Below are positions 25,941 through 34,912 of a stretch of DNA of 55,206 bases, one piece after another (position 1 is the stretch's first letter; every line of letters begins with the position of its first letter). The notes under the pieces were generated by a model. It had not been told where the DNA came from, made no database searches, and saw only the letters and a program-made list of their open reading frames with translations. The position numbers and the translations under genes are program-made. This stretch comes from Clostridium sp. OF09-36 (GTDB lineage: Bacteria > Bacillota > Clostridia > Lachnospirales > Lachnospiraceae). Location of the stretch: the NCBI RefSeq assembly GCF_003481985.1, contig NZ_QUMD01000023.1:1-55206 (forward strand), in the 5' to 3' direction.

Positions 25941-27605
25941 TCAGGCTGTGACCTGCTCCACTTCCGGGAGGGGTTTGAGATTAAAATGAATTTCGATAGA
26001 AATGTGTCTTGTTTTATCGCTGTCTATGCTCTCATGGACAACGATTTCTTTAATCAGGCGATTAAGGGTAGCTGCGTCCAGTTCCGTGATGTCGGCGTAT
26101 TCCTGAATGGCTTCTACCCACTGGCGGGCGTCATACGCAAGCCGGATTTCATCGGCCAGCTTCTTCCGGCCTTCCTCAACCCTCGCCTTCAACTCGGCCT
26201 GTTCCTTCTGCGTCTTTTCCATCAGCAGATTGAAGTTTGCTTCGCTGATACGTCCGGCAACCATATCCTCATACAGCCGCAGAACCATCTTTTCCAGAAC
26301 GTCAATCCGTTCCTCGTCTTTGGCAAGGGAGCGTTCCAACGCTTCCCGCTGGCCTTTCTGCTCGGCTTCGCAGGTGTCGGACAGCTTCCCGGCAACGGCT
26401 TCCCCGTCCATCAGGGCGGCTCTGGCACACTCCCGGATTTTGTTCAGTACAAGCCGGTACAGGGTGTCGTACTCAACCCGGTGCTGGGAACAGTGCTGTT
26501 TCCCGTAGGCATTGTAGGTCTTACAGGAATAAATCTGCTTCGGGTGCTTCTCGTTGGTGTAGCGGATAGTCAGCGACTTCCCGCACTCGCCGCATTTGAT
26601 AAGCCCCGCAAACAGGCTGATTTCCCCGGTCTGGCGGGGGCGCTGCCGGGATTTCAGCTTGCGCTGCACGATGTCAAAGGTCTTGCGGTCAACAAGCGGC
26701 TCATGCTGGTTCTCCACGACAATCCATTCCTCCGGCTTCTTCTCCCCGATGGTGCCGATTTTGAAGCGGTATTCCTTCTTCTGGGAAGCGATAGCGCCGG
26801 TATAGACGGGATTCATCAGGATGTCCTTAATCACGGTAAAGTCCCAGATATACCGCCCATTTACCGGGTCTTTCTTTTCCCACTTGGTTGACACGTTCCG
26901 CAGCCCCCGTACCCGGTTCCAGTAGGTCGGGCAGGGGATTTTTTCTTCTTCCAGCCTGCGCCGGATGTAGTTGGGGCCGTGTCCTTCCAGCGCCCACGCA
27001 AACAGACGCCGGACAATGGGTGCCGTTTCCTCGTCAATCAGCAGGTGGTTTTTGTCCTCCGGGTCTTTCTGGTAGCCGAAGGGGGCAAGGCAGCCGGTAA
27101 ACTGGCCTTTCTGCGCTTTCAGCAGATAAGAGGAATGAACCTTCTTGGAAATGTCCTTGCTGTACATCTCGTTGAGGATGTTCTTGAACGGCGCAATGTC
27201 GTTGTTGTCCCGCATGGTGTCGATACCGTCATTCATGGCGATATAGCGCACGCCGTGGCGGGGGAAGAAATCTTCAATCAGGAAGCCGGTCTGCAAATAA
27301 TTCCTGCCTAACCTCGATAAATCTTTCGTTATCACAAGGTTGGCCTGCCTGCGCTCGATGGCTTTCAACATCCGTTTCAGGTCGGGGCGCTCCATGTTCA
27401 GCCCCGTGTAGCCATCGTCCTGATAGACTGCAACAACCTCCCATCCCTGCTTCTCGCAGTAGTTTTCCAGCATATCCCGCTGGTTTGCAATGCTGGCGCT
27501 CTCCCCGTCAAGGTCATCGTCCTTGGAAAGCCTGCAATAAATAGCCGCCCGGAAGCTGCCCGCCAGTATTGCGTCCATGCCTGTATATTCCATTCCGTTC
27601 ATCAT
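25941..27605 (-). CDS. large serine recombinase of IME-B
   Basis: A 554-residue recombinase of the TnpX/TndX type. The catalytic Ser is in AAIYCRLSKDD at about 26, and the resolvase core includes DLSRLGRNYLQTG. The recombinase domain (YQKDPEDKNHLLIDEETAPI...) follows, then a zinc ribbon (CGECGKSLTIRY...C...HCSQH), a long coiled coil at about 415-480 and a short C-terminal domain. It integrates and excises IME-B; the target is the maff2 sequence. The RBS before 27605 is weak, so the start is uncertain. Confidence 0.93.
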   Translation of the reverse strand: MMNGMEYTGMDAILAGSFRAAIYCRLSKDDDLDGESASIANQRDMLENYCEKQGWEVVAVYQDDGYTGLNMERPDLKRMLKAIERRQANLVITKDLSRLGRNYLQTGFLIEDFFPRHGVRYIAMNDGIDTMRDNNDIAPFKNILNEMYSKDISKKVHSSYLLKAQKGQFTGCLAPFGYQKDPEDKNHLLIDEETAPIVRRLFAWALEGHGPNYIRRRLEEEKIPCPTYWNRVRGLRNVSTKWEKKDPVNGRYIWDFTVIKDILMNPVYTGAIASQKKEYRFKIGTIGEKKPEEWIVVENQHEPLVDRKTFDIVQRKLKSRQRPRQTGEISLFAGLIKCGECGKSLTIRYTNEKHPKQIYSCKTYNAYGKQHCSQHRVEYDTLYRLVLNKIRECARAALMDGEAVAGKLSDTCEAEQKGQREALERSLAKDEERIDVLEKMVLRLYEDMVAGRISEANFNLLMEKTQKEQAELKARVEEGRKKLADEIRLAYDARQWVEAIQEYADITELDAATLNRLIKEIVVHESIDSDKTRHISIEIHFNLKPLPEVEQVTA

Positions 27606-27611
27606 AACCGT

Positions 27612-27809
27612 TTACCCGCACAATCCAGACGGAACACGGTCATGCTGAACCTTGTCTTTATTATACTCTAAATCTTGCTTTTTCGCAAGATATTCTTTAT
27701 CATTTCTCTGGCTGTATTTCTGTGCAATCAGGCTCACGAAAACGTCCGTAGCGTCCAGTTCGCCGTCAAATACCGTTGTGACATGGATTTCAGTTTTGTT
27801 TTTTGCCAT
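27612..27809 (-). CDS. small recombinase-associated protein
   Basis: A 65-residue protein (MAKNKTEIHVTTVFDGELDA at the start, FVSLIAQKYSQRN in the middle). It ends 7 bp before the recombinase gene and is preceded by a GGAGG site. Such small ORFs commonly precede serine recombinases in Clostridia. Function unknown; it might be a directionality factor, but nothing in the sequence proves it. Confidence 0.65.
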   Translation of the reverse strand: MAKNKTEIHVTTVFDGELDATDVFVSLIAQKYSQRNDKEYLAKKQDLEYNKDKVQHDRVPSGLCG

Positions 27810-27853
27810 AGGCAGTTACCTCCATAAATGAAATAAGCCAGACAGGAGAGGGT

Positions 27854-28039
27854 CGGCAACGAAGTCCGGCAACGGGCTTCAAAAAACCTCGAAAACAATC
27901 TCTGTCTGGCGGGTTATTGTTTATTTACTTTTTCTTTTATTTTTCTGTTGCTTTGGTTGTCAGAGGGGAGAAAAGCCCGCAGTTACGGGCTTTTTCCCGG
28001 CAACCGGCTCGGCAACGGGATAGCAACGGGGTCGGCAAC
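27854..28039 (+). repeat. CGGCAAC repeats (iteron-like)
   Basis: CGGCAAC occurs at 27854, 27867, 27998, 28010 and 28033, most followed by CGG or GGG, with a variant TAGCAAC at 28021. They lie in the gap between the VapE gene and the recombinase unit (27810-28062). Clustered short repeats next to replication genes suggest an origin. A terminator-like GC hairpin (AGCCCGC...GCGGGCT-like, about 27974-27992) is also here. Confidence 0.45.
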
Positions 28040-28062
28040 CGGCTGTGATTTTCCCGGATATT

Positions 28063-29463
28063 TCAGAAGGGAAGTTCCATCTGCTCCGTGACTTCCACAA
28101 ATCCGTCCGGCGTTTTTTCACGTCCGTTGTCAGCGCCCGTTGCCGGGGCTTCCTGTTCCCAGCCCTTCTGCCTGCCGTATCCTTCAAATATCCGGGGATT
28201 GGAGAAATACTTCCATCCCGTGATACAGTGGTTCATGATGTCATTGACCTCCCGGATTTCCCATTGCTTCGGCTCGTCAAAGGGGTGGTTCAGGGCTTCT
28301 TTGAAAAGCTGCTTGGAGCATACGGCGCTGCCAGTGTAGCGGTCAAGGTATGCCTGTATCATCCCGGCCTTGGTGTCCTCCGGCATGAAATCCCGCTGGT
28401 GTTCTTTGAGGTACTGTATCATTTCGGGCGTAAAAGACAGCTTAAAATCGCCACTTTTGTAGGTTGTCATGGCTTCCGCCCATACCTGTTCAATATAGGC
28501 TCTGGAAGCGGCTTCATCGTCCAAAATGTGTATCTCGGCCTGTCCGGGGTAGACCATGACCGGCAGGAAGCGCCGGTTCCCGGAACGGTCAAGGGGCAGG
28601 AAGTCCAGCGCATTGGAAGTCCCGCCGAACACGCATTGCCGCAGCCTGTCCTCCGGGTGGGTTTCGTAGGGGATTTTATAGACCTCCTTCTGGCGGCTTA
28701 AAAATGACTTGATTTCCTCTATGCTCTTGGCGTTTGCGGTGGCAATCATCTCCGACATTTCAATTATCCAGTGGCCTTGTAGCTTGCGGTACACGTTATC
28801 ATCGTCCAACTTCCGCAAATCATCGGAAAACCACTCGTCTTTTACGGCCAGCAGCCGGAAGAAGGTGGATTTCCCGGCTCCCTGACCGCCAACCAGACAG
28901 AGCATGACCTCAAACTTACAGCCGGGGCAGAAAGCCCGGTGGATGGCTCCCAGCAGGAACAGCCGCAGGGAATGGTAAGTGAAGTTGTCTGTGTCGGCTC
29001 CCAGAAAGTGACGCAGGCAGTAGCGGATACGCTCTTTCCCGTCCCAGACAAGGCCGTTCAGGTAGTCCCGGATGGGATGGTAGCTGTTGGCGTCTGCGGC
29101 CAGATCAGCGGCGTCTGCTATCTTTTTCTCGCTTGTCAGGCCGTAGGTATCTTCCAGATACAGCCGGATATATTTCATGTCCGTGTCGGTCATGGCCTTG
29201 CTGCCGGTTCTGCGTTTCCTGCCGATGGGCTTTAGAAGGTCAATACGCTCGGTCAGGAGATTTTTTGCAACCGCCCCGGAAAGAATGGGGTCATACTGGA
29301 ACACGGTCAGGCAGTTGTGGATACTGTTCCGCACGCCGCCTTTCTCGGTGCCCTCCAGCATGGCCTTGACTTCCTCAACGCTCCGGGGCGGGGGTGCGGC
29401 TTCGATGGTGTCCGTCACGGCCTGCCGCAGTTCGGGCGGCAAGGTCTGCCATTCTCCACTCAA
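28063..29463 (-). CDS. VapE/VirE-family replication ATPase
   Basis: A 466-residue protein with a P-loop (CLVGGQGAGKSTFFRLL, about 196-212), KLQGHWIIEMSEM as Walker B-like, FGGTSNALDFLPLDRSGNRRF as sensor/Arg finger region. This is the virulence-associated E helicase-like family used by plasmids, satellites and IMEs for replication. The start is TTG at 29463, overlapping the end of the CHC2 primase gene by 89 bp. The two proteins together would prime and unwind IME-B. Confidence 0.9.
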   Translation of the reverse strand: MSGEWQTLPPELRQAVTDTIEAAPPPRSVEEVKAMLEGTEKGGVRNSIHNCLTVFQYDPILSGAVAKNLLTERIDLLKPIGRKRRTGSKAMTDTDMKYIRLYLEDTYGLTSEKKIADAADLAADANSYHPIRDYLNGLVWDGKERIRYCLRHFLGADTDNFTYHSLRLFLLGAIHRAFCPGCKFEVMLCLVGGQGAGKSTFFRLLAVKDEWFSDDLRKLDDDNVYRKLQGHWIIEMSEMIATANAKSIEEIKSFLSRQKEVYKIPYETHPEDRLRQCVFGGTSNALDFLPLDRSGNRRFLPVMVYPGQAEIHILDDEAASRAYIEQVWAEAMTTYKSGDFKLSFTPEMIQYLKEHQRDFMPEDTKAGMIQAYLDRYTGSAVCSKQLFKEALNHPFDEPKQWEIREVNDIMNHCITGWKYFSNPRIFEGYGRQKGWEQEAPATGADNGREKTPDGFVEVTEQMELPF

Positions 29464-30022
29464 GGTTCCTCACTTCCTTTCCGTAGCTGGTAATCAGGGC
29501 AGCCCGTTCCCCTATGTCGGAGAACAGCAGCACATCCAGCAGATATTCCACATGGGATTGTTTCTGCAAGGCTTCCACGAAAAGCGGGTGCCATTCTTCC
29601 TCCGGCGTCTTGGGGGCATAGTCCCGCTTCCAGCGGCGCAGCAGATTGTGATAGTCGGACAGTACCCGGAAGCAATATCGCTCCATGCGCTTAAATTGCT
29701 GTTCCGGGCTTTCCTTCCGGGGATTTCGCTTCGGGCGGCTCCTGCTTGGTGGCTCCTTATCCTCATAGGGGATGGAGAAGTCCTGCGCCAGCATGAGGGC
29801 GGCTTCCCTGGGGCTGACGTTTTCCAGACGGGAAACAAAGTCAATCACATCCCCGTCTGCCTGACAGCCGAAGCAATGGAAGCGCCGGTCAACCTTCATG
29901 CTGGGGTTTTTATCGTCATGGAAGGGGCAGACGCACATCCCGTTTCTCCCTACCAGGATACCGTAATGCTCGGCAGCCTGCCGGGTGGTAACAGACTGTT
30001 TCACGGCTTCAAATACATTCAA
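29375..30022 (-). CDS. CHC2 zinc-finger primase-like protein
   Basis: A 215-residue protein with the DnaG-type zinc finger at about 25-50 (CVCPFHDDKNPSM, FHCFGCQADGDVIDFV). A basic C-terminal half lacks a toprim catalytic domain, so primer synthesis would need a partner. The start is TTG at 30022, 9 bases after AGGAGG; the frame is open to 30067. It is paired with the VapE ATPase. Confidence 0.88.
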   Translation of the reverse strand: MNVFEAVKQSVTTRQAAEHYGILVGRNGMCVCPFHDDKNPSMKVDRRFHCFGCQADGDVIDFVSRLENVSPREAALMLAQDFSIPYEDKEPPSRSRPKRNPRKESPEQQFKRMERYCFRVLSDYHNLLRRWKRDYAPKTPEEEWHPLFVEALQKQSHVEYLLDVLLFSDIGERAALITSYGKEVRNLEWRMADLAARTAAGRDGHHRSRTPAPER

Positions 30023-30093
30023 TAGGCAAATCCTCCTGAAAATAGAAAAAGCGCCTGTCATTCTCACGGGGAAAATGGCAAGCGCCTGATTGG

Positions 30094-31682
30094 TTAAAGT
30101 TCCATATCCTGTTTTTGCTGGCGGCGGGGCTGCTGGTGTTTCTCTGCCTGTTCCTCCCGGATACGCTGCTCCCGGCCTTTGACCGCCTGCTGGATGGACG
30201 GTTTCTTTCCCGGCTCTGCGGTCTGGCGGTACTGCTCGGATGGTAAAACCTGATTGAGCCAGTGGCGCACATCCCGCAAAATCTTTACATCCTCCTGTAC
30301 GGCAGTCAGCGCTTCCGTCTTGGAAGCGATATTCTCTGAAAGCTGTGCCTGTTCCCCGGCCAGCTTCTTTGTGCTGTACTTCGCCCCATCAAGGTGAACC
30401 TTGAAATACCGCAGGGCAGCGTTGTAGGCGTCCAGTTCCTCCTTATGGTCGGCGGCAAATTTCTCCTTGGGTTTCTTCCAGCGGATAGCGGCATATTTCG
30501 CATGAACCGGCTTGTTTGCTTCAAAGTTCCCGATATGGAAAAGCAGCCGGTCAATCTCTTTCACACGTTTCTCCATCGGCCTGATTTCCTCACGGATGGA
30601 AACGGCCTGTGCGCTGGCTTCATCCAGATAGGCGTCAAGGCTCTCTACGGTGGAAATCTCTTTCTGCCGCAGGAAGTCAAGGGCTTCCATAACCTTGTTG
30701 AAATCGCCAACGGTTCCTTTTAACTTCCCCTTGGAAGTCCAGCCGGTACGTTCCTCGCTCCGTTTATCCAGATACCGGGAAAGCAGTTCGGGGATGGTCG
30801 GCTCCTTTGCCTGTTCCAGCGCTTCCAGCAGCGCCGCCTTTTTCTCTTTCAGGCCGGACAGCCAGCCCTTTAAGCTGCGTACCATCTGCCGGATAGACTG
30901 CATGAGGGAATTGGCGGCTTTGATGTCCCGGTTCAGGTTGCCGATGTTGGTCTGTATGCCTTTTTTCTCCAACTGGCTGACCGCTGGTCCCATGTGGACA
31001 GTGGGGATTTTATCAATCCCCTGTCGGACATAGGAGCGAAGGTCAAGGCGCTCCGGGCTGCCGATGGCTTCCAGATAGCGGTTCGCTGTGTCAGCCCAGC
31101 CCTGCCGCCATATCTCAGCGTACTTCTGGTCGTTCCAGTCCACGGTATCCTCCTTGTGGCTTTTCCATCTGCCGGACGCAAGCCGGATACGCTCGCCGTT
31201 CTCGTCAAGGTCGTAGACTTCCGGCTCTTGGGAAGCCACTTGCCCTGTTCGTCCATCGCCCGCATGGTAAGAAGGATGTGGGCGTGGGGATTTCCGTCCC
31301 CCTTGTCATGGATGGCAAAATCGGCAATCATGCCCTTGGAAACGAAAAACTCCCGGCAGTAGTCCCGGATAAGGTCGGCGTACTGTGACCGGGGAAGTTC
31401 CCTCGGTATGGCAAGCACGAACCTCCGGGCAAGCTGGGAGTTCCATTGTTTTTCGATGGCTTCGGCGGCGTTCCACAAGGTATTCCGGTCTGCGTACTCC
31501 GGCGGGGCATGGGGCGGCAGCATGATTTCGGTGTGGACGATTTCGCTTTTATGGGAATAGTATTTCTGTTTCTGGTCGTATTCGGAAAACAGCCGTTCCC
31601 CGCTCTGGTAGGCGGCAGACGCAACGGCTGACTGGCGCTTGCTGCGCTGGATGATTTTCACATCAAAGTGCGGGCATGGCAA
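30094..31682 (-). pseudogene. mobA: MobA/MobL relaxase of IME-B (MOBQ type), one frameshift
   Basis: A ~530-residue relaxase. The N-terminus (PCPHFDVKIIQRSKRQSAVA, SAAYQSGERL) and the catalytic His triad region (FAIHDKGDGNPHAHILLTMR) are intact, and HTEIMLPPHAPP is shared with the IME-C relaxase. Near 31219 the coding strand reads AAGTCTAC where AAGGTCTAC is expected, so the frame shifts from KSRK to VYDLDENGERIRL. The C-terminal part is a long coiled-coil. The start is TTG at 31682 after AAAGGAGG. Confidence 0.88.
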
Positions 31683-31838
31683 GTCGTGTCCTCCTTTCTC
31701 CCGGCGTCCGGGCAAAAGAGCAGGGAACCTGTTTCAAGATTTCCTGCTCGGTGGTGCCGCCGGTGGGCGGCTGGTATTCAGTTTTGAAAGTTCGGGTCAG
31801 GTTGGCCCGATGATGGGATATTTTACAACTCAAAATTC

Positions 31839-32318
31839 CTATCTCAAATCAAAAAGAACGCTTTCATAGTCCTTTACGAAATACTTTATATTTGTGCGTC
31901 CTTTCTGAATAATTGTGTGGCCTTCTGCTTCCAGTTTTTCCTTTTGTGCTTCTATACCGCCGGGATATTTTGCGTTCAATTCCCCGTTTGCCTTTAAGGT
32001 TCGCCAATACGGGGTTTCATCTTCGGAACGCTGGTAACTCGCCCATGCTGCAATAGATACAAAAATTCCTGCTGTAATAGGCTCTGTGAAATCCGCTCCA
32101 TTCAGTTCAGCAAAATATTCACGGATTTTTCCGACAGTAATTACTTTGCCATAAGGAATTAGTTTCATTACCTTGTCATAATCGATTGGCGGGGCAAAAT
32201 ACATTCTGCTTCCGCCATATTTCTCAATGCTTTTCTGGTCGGTAATGGTCTGAAATTTAGGCATATCCTTGCTATCGTGTAGCATGGCATTAAAATCTTT
32301 TTTATCTTCATTCGCCAT
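31839..32318 (-). CDS. MGMT-family alkyltransferase-like protein
   Basis: A 159-residue protein. The C-terminal half matches the O6-methylguanine-DNA methyltransferase DNA-binding domain (IPYGKVITVGKIREYF, PYWRTLKANGELNAKYPGG). The usual PCHR active-site Cys is absent: TPYWRTLK stands at its place. It is therefore closer to alkyltransferase-like (Atl) proteins, which flag damage for nucleotide excision repair. It has a strong RBS (AGGAGG) and its own promoter with a palindrome. Cargo of IME-B. Confidence 0.85.
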   Translation of the reverse strand: MANEDKKDFNAMLHDSKDMPKFQTITDQKSIEKYGGSRMYFAPPIDYDKVMKLIPYGKVITVGKIREYFAELNGADFTEPITAGIFVSIAAWASYQRSEDETPYWRTLKANGELNAKYPGGIEAQKEKLEAEGHTIIQKGRTNIKYFVKDYESVLFDLR

Positions 32319-32339
32319 TTCTCAACACCTCCTGCCTTA

Positions 32340-32368
32340 ATTATAGTGGAGTAGACTACTCCATGCAA
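32340..32368 (-). promoter_or_regulatory. MGMT-like gene promoter with operator in the spacer
   Basis: On the minus strand TTGCAT and TATAAT are 17 bp apart. The spacer contains the perfect dyad GGAGTAGTCTACTCC. A regulator bound there would compete with, or distort, the promoter. The -10 is 22 bp before the start codon. Confidence 0.7.
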
Positions 32369-32486
32369 TGAGACGGTTTGAAAATAATCTTGAAAAATGT
32401 AATTGTGATTGGATTTGAATAAACTTGCTGAACGGGAACAGCTTGCAGCGCAAGGTGTTTCCGGGCGGCAAGTCCACAAAGGGGTA

Positions 32487-32630
32487 GCTGGCGGCAGCCA
32501 GCGCAGGGGAAGTGTAGCTTCCCCTGTGATGATTGGCTGGAGCCGGAACGCTGCGGGCAATCATCCGCTTTCCGCAGGAAGCCCCGGCAGGGCGCAACAC
32601 ACTACCTCAGGTGGTGTATAGTTGCGCCCT
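32487..32630 (+). other. putative oriT of IME-B
   Basis: Between the DUF3847 and cargo/relaxase genes. Hairpins: GCTGGC/GCCAGC at 32487-32502 and CAGGGGAA/TTCCCCTG at 32504-32526. An inverted repeat ACACTACC/GGTGGTGT (32599-32617) is followed by TAGTTGCGCCCT at 32619-32630, like the MOBQ nick motif TAAGTGCGCCCT of RSF1010/pSC101-type plasmids. A parallel arrangement occurs in IME-C. The predicted nick lies between G and C of GCG/CCCT. Confidence 0.7.
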
Positions 32631-32671
32631 CTTTCAGAGGGGCAGTCCACGGGCTGCGGCTCTGAAAGCAA

Positions 32672-32986
32672 TCATGGCCGTTTCCGGCCTGCGTCCTCTC
32701 CCTGAAAATTACCGTTACCGGCAAATACTTTTTCCATGAGCTGACGAGTGCTGTCTTTGTGGAACAGCAGCTTCAAGAACAAACTGACCTGTTCATCCGT
32801 GATGGCTTCCGGGTGGGGAAGGTAGCTTTCCAGCATGGCGGCTCTGGTGCAAAGCCGGTGCGTCCGTTCCTTCCGTGTCAGCGTCTTTATCTGGTGTTCC
32901 AACATCTTTTCTTCATGCTGCGCCCTCTGCAGCTTCTTTTCCGTTTTCTCTATCTCCTGATTGAGTGCTTCCAGCTTTTCATTCAT
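32672..32986 (-). CDS. DUF3847 protein
   Basis: A 104-residue protein with an N-terminal coiled coil (LEALNQEIEKTEKKLQRAQ) and a conserved RKERTHRLCTRAAMLES segment shared with the IME-C DUF3847 gene. The family accompanies MobA relaxases and the oriT in small mobilizable elements and may act as a relaxosome accessory. It overlaps the RepA-like gene upstream by 4 bp. Confidence 0.82.
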   Translation of the reverse strand: MNEKLEALNQEIEKTEKKLQRAQHEEKMLEHQIKTLTRKERTHRLCTRAAMLESYLPHPEAITDEQVSLFLKLLFHKDSTRQLMEKVFAGNGNFQGEDAGRKRP

Positions 32987-33321
32987 AGGCGGCTGTCCTC
33001 CTTTTTCGGAATGAGTACATATATCTTGTTGGGTTCCCCGAAGCCCTGACGCACTCGCAGTATCAGTCCGGCGTCCTCCAATTCATTCAGGGAACGCTTC
33101 ACGGTCATGGTGCTGCGGGCAAGTGCCGCCGCCAGTTCCACGATGGGGAAATGGATAAATAAAATCCCATTGGTGTCCTCTATGCCGGATACAAAAACAA
33201 TATCCAACATCCGGGCGTACATGACCTTGGCGGTGCTGCTGATCGGGAGCCGCAGCATGGCTCTCGGCAGCGGCATACAGGGCGGCAAGGGGGTGTCTGC
33301 GGTCATAAATTCAACTTCCAT
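32983..33321 (-). CDS. RepA-type replication initiator, HTH domain
   Basis: A 112-residue winged-helix protein (SSTAKVMYARMLDIVFVSGI, then ELAAALARSTMTVKRSLNEL and GLILRVRQGFGEPNKIYVL). It resembles the N-terminal domain of RepA_N-like initiators, but without the C-terminal part. It could bind the origin of IME-B or act as a regulator. GGAGG lies 11 bases before the ATG. Confidence 0.75.
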   Translation of the reverse strand: MEVEFMTADTPLPPCMPLPRAMLRLPISSTAKVMYARMLDIVFVSGIEDTNGILFIHFPIVELAAALARSTMTVKRSLNELEDAGLILRVRQGFGEPNKIYVLIPKKEDSRL

Positions 33322-33513
33322 TCAATCGGTGTCCTCCTTTACTTTTCGTTTTGAGCGTTTGGAAAGATAATGGGGGCAGTCCACAATGACCGCCCGGAAA
33401 CTCTGCTTGCAAGTACGCTGGCATTTCCGGCAAAGGTCGTTGTACGTTACCCGCCCCCGTTCATTGAGGAAGAAAGACAGTTCCAGCTTCCTCTTTTTCG
33501 GCATTCTCGGCAT
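33322..33513 (-). CDS. small Cys-containing protein
   Basis: A 63-residue basic protein (PRMPKKRKLELSFFLNERGR, then CRKCQRTC, DCPHYLSKRSKRK). The cysteines could bind zinc. The start is at 33513 by the AAGGAG site. It lies one base upstream of the RepA-like gene. Not recognised further; common in this kind of element as a cysteine-rich small ORF. Confidence 0.65.
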   Translation of the reverse strand: MPRMPKKRKLELSFFLNERGRVTYNDLCRKCQRTCKQSFRAVIVDCPHYLSKRSKRKVKEDTD

Positions 33514-34045
33514 GGTGCTCCTTAAACAAAAATCCGCCCATTTCAGCCGTAACAGCCGCAATAGACGGATAACAGATTTTAGTGTTGTGTTTCGGGGCGA
33601 TTTTCAAGGGAAAAGCGGCCATAGAGCCGCCCGGAAATCCCCCGTAGTATTACGGATAGGGTAGACTATGCCCTATCGGATTGTTGTGTTTCGGTATCAA
33701 TTCGGTGTTCATTTTCGCCGGTTCTCCCTGATGTCGTTCCTGCCCCTGGCTCTCACAACGGCGTTTCGCTCCCTTTGGTACGCTCGTTGCGGTCATGGTT
33801 CCTCCATTTCCCTGCCGCAAGTCGTTGCGCTACATCGCCGAGGAGCATATCCCATACAGGCCGGTCATTCGATTGGAATAATCCATCGATGAACTAAGCC
33901 CATTATGGCACATTTTTGAGCCTTCTCCCGTATATCCACAAAGTAGGAAAACCGTCCCAAAAACGAAAATTTCCACGATTGCGGAACGGGTATGGTATAA
34001 TGGGATGGACGGCGGCAGCCAGCCGCAGGAAGGAGCGATGTATCT
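33514..34045. other. intergenic region between divergent units of IME-B
   Basis: No convincing gene. GTTGTGTTTCGG occurs twice (about 33585 and 33683). A TATAAT at about 33974 in front of the XRE gene may be its -10 box, with a poor -35. It probably contains both divergent promoters. Confidence 0.45.
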
Positions 34046-34867
34046 ATGAAAACCCGCATTTCCGTACAGGAACGCCTGAAAGATTTACGGGTGGAACGGG
34101 GCTTAAATCTGGAAGAACTGGCGCAGGAAACCGGCATTTCAAAATCAGCCCTCGGCAGCTATGAAAACGACAACGATGAATACAAGGAAATCAATCACGG
34201 CAGCCTGTTGAAGCTGGCAGACTTTTATCAGGTGTCCGTTGACTATCTGCTCGGCCTTACCAACAATCGGAAATATGAAAACACGCCGATAGAAGAATTA
34301 CATTTGAGTGATGAAGTCGTGGAACTGCTGAAAAGTGAACGCTTCAACAACCGGCTGCTGTGTGAGATTATCTCCCATGAAAAATTCAGGGAACTGTTGG
34401 CAGACGCAGAAATCTATGTGGACGGGATAGCAACCATGCACTTTCATGACACAAACAGCTCACTGGCTGCTTTACGGGCTATGATACTGGAAGAACATCC
34501 CGAAGCTACGGCAGACCGGGCAATCAAAGTATTGGAAGCCTGTCAGGTAGAGGAAGAAGATTTCTTCTGCCATGTGACGCACAAAACATGGGATGCCATT
34601 CTCCACGACATACGCAAGGCGCACGAAAATGACAGTGAAAGTGCGCCGGATACCACGCCCGCCGATGAACTGATACGGGAAGTACAAAAGGCCATGCAAT
34701 CGCCGGGGGACAGGGTTCAGCAATTCACGGAGATATTCTGCAAGGCGTTTCAGCTTAAATATAAGCGGCTCTCACAAGAGGAACGAAGCCTTTTGAAGAA
34801 GCTGTTCAAGAAATCCCCGCTGATAAAACAGTCCGGTATGAACTTCCGGCGCAGGCCGTGGAAATGA
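34046..34867 (+). CDS. XRE-family regulator with long C-terminal domain
   Basis: A 273-residue protein. The N-terminal HTH_3 domain (VQERLKDLRVERGLNLEELA, ETGISKSALGSYE, ADFYQVSVDYLLGL) is followed by a ~190-residue C-terminal region of unknown fold. It is the only plus-strand gene of IME-B and probably controls the element's excision or mobilisation. Confidence 0.88.
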   Translation: MKTRISVQERLKDLRVERGLNLEELAQETGISKSALGSYENDNDEYKEINHGSLLKLADFYQVSVDYLLGLTNNRKYENTPIEELHLSDEVVELLKSERFNNRLLCEIISHEKFRELLADAEIYVDGIATMHFHDTNSSLAALRAMILEEHPEATADRAIKVLEACQVEEEDFFCHVTHKTWDAILHDIRKAHENDSESAPDTTPADELIREVQKAMQSPGDRVQQFTEIFCKAFQLKYKRLSQEERSLLKKLFKKSPLIKQSGMNFRRRPWK

Positions 34868-34870
34868 AAA

Positions 34871-34906
34871 CTGCCGTTGTGGGAATGGTTGTTCCTGCAA
34901 CGGCAG
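34871..34906. terminator. terminator between XRE and MBL genes
   Basis: CTGCCGTTG pairs with CAACGGCAG, with GGAA/TTCC in the upper stem, followed by CTTTGATT. Convergent genes flank it, so it may serve both. Confidence 0.75.
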
Positions 34907-34912
34907 CTTTGA

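Noticed and set aside
33668..33892. Plus-strand ORF in the IME-B intergenic region
   Set aside because: No RBS and no recognisable protein pattern; Arg/Ser/Leu-rich composition of a chance frame.
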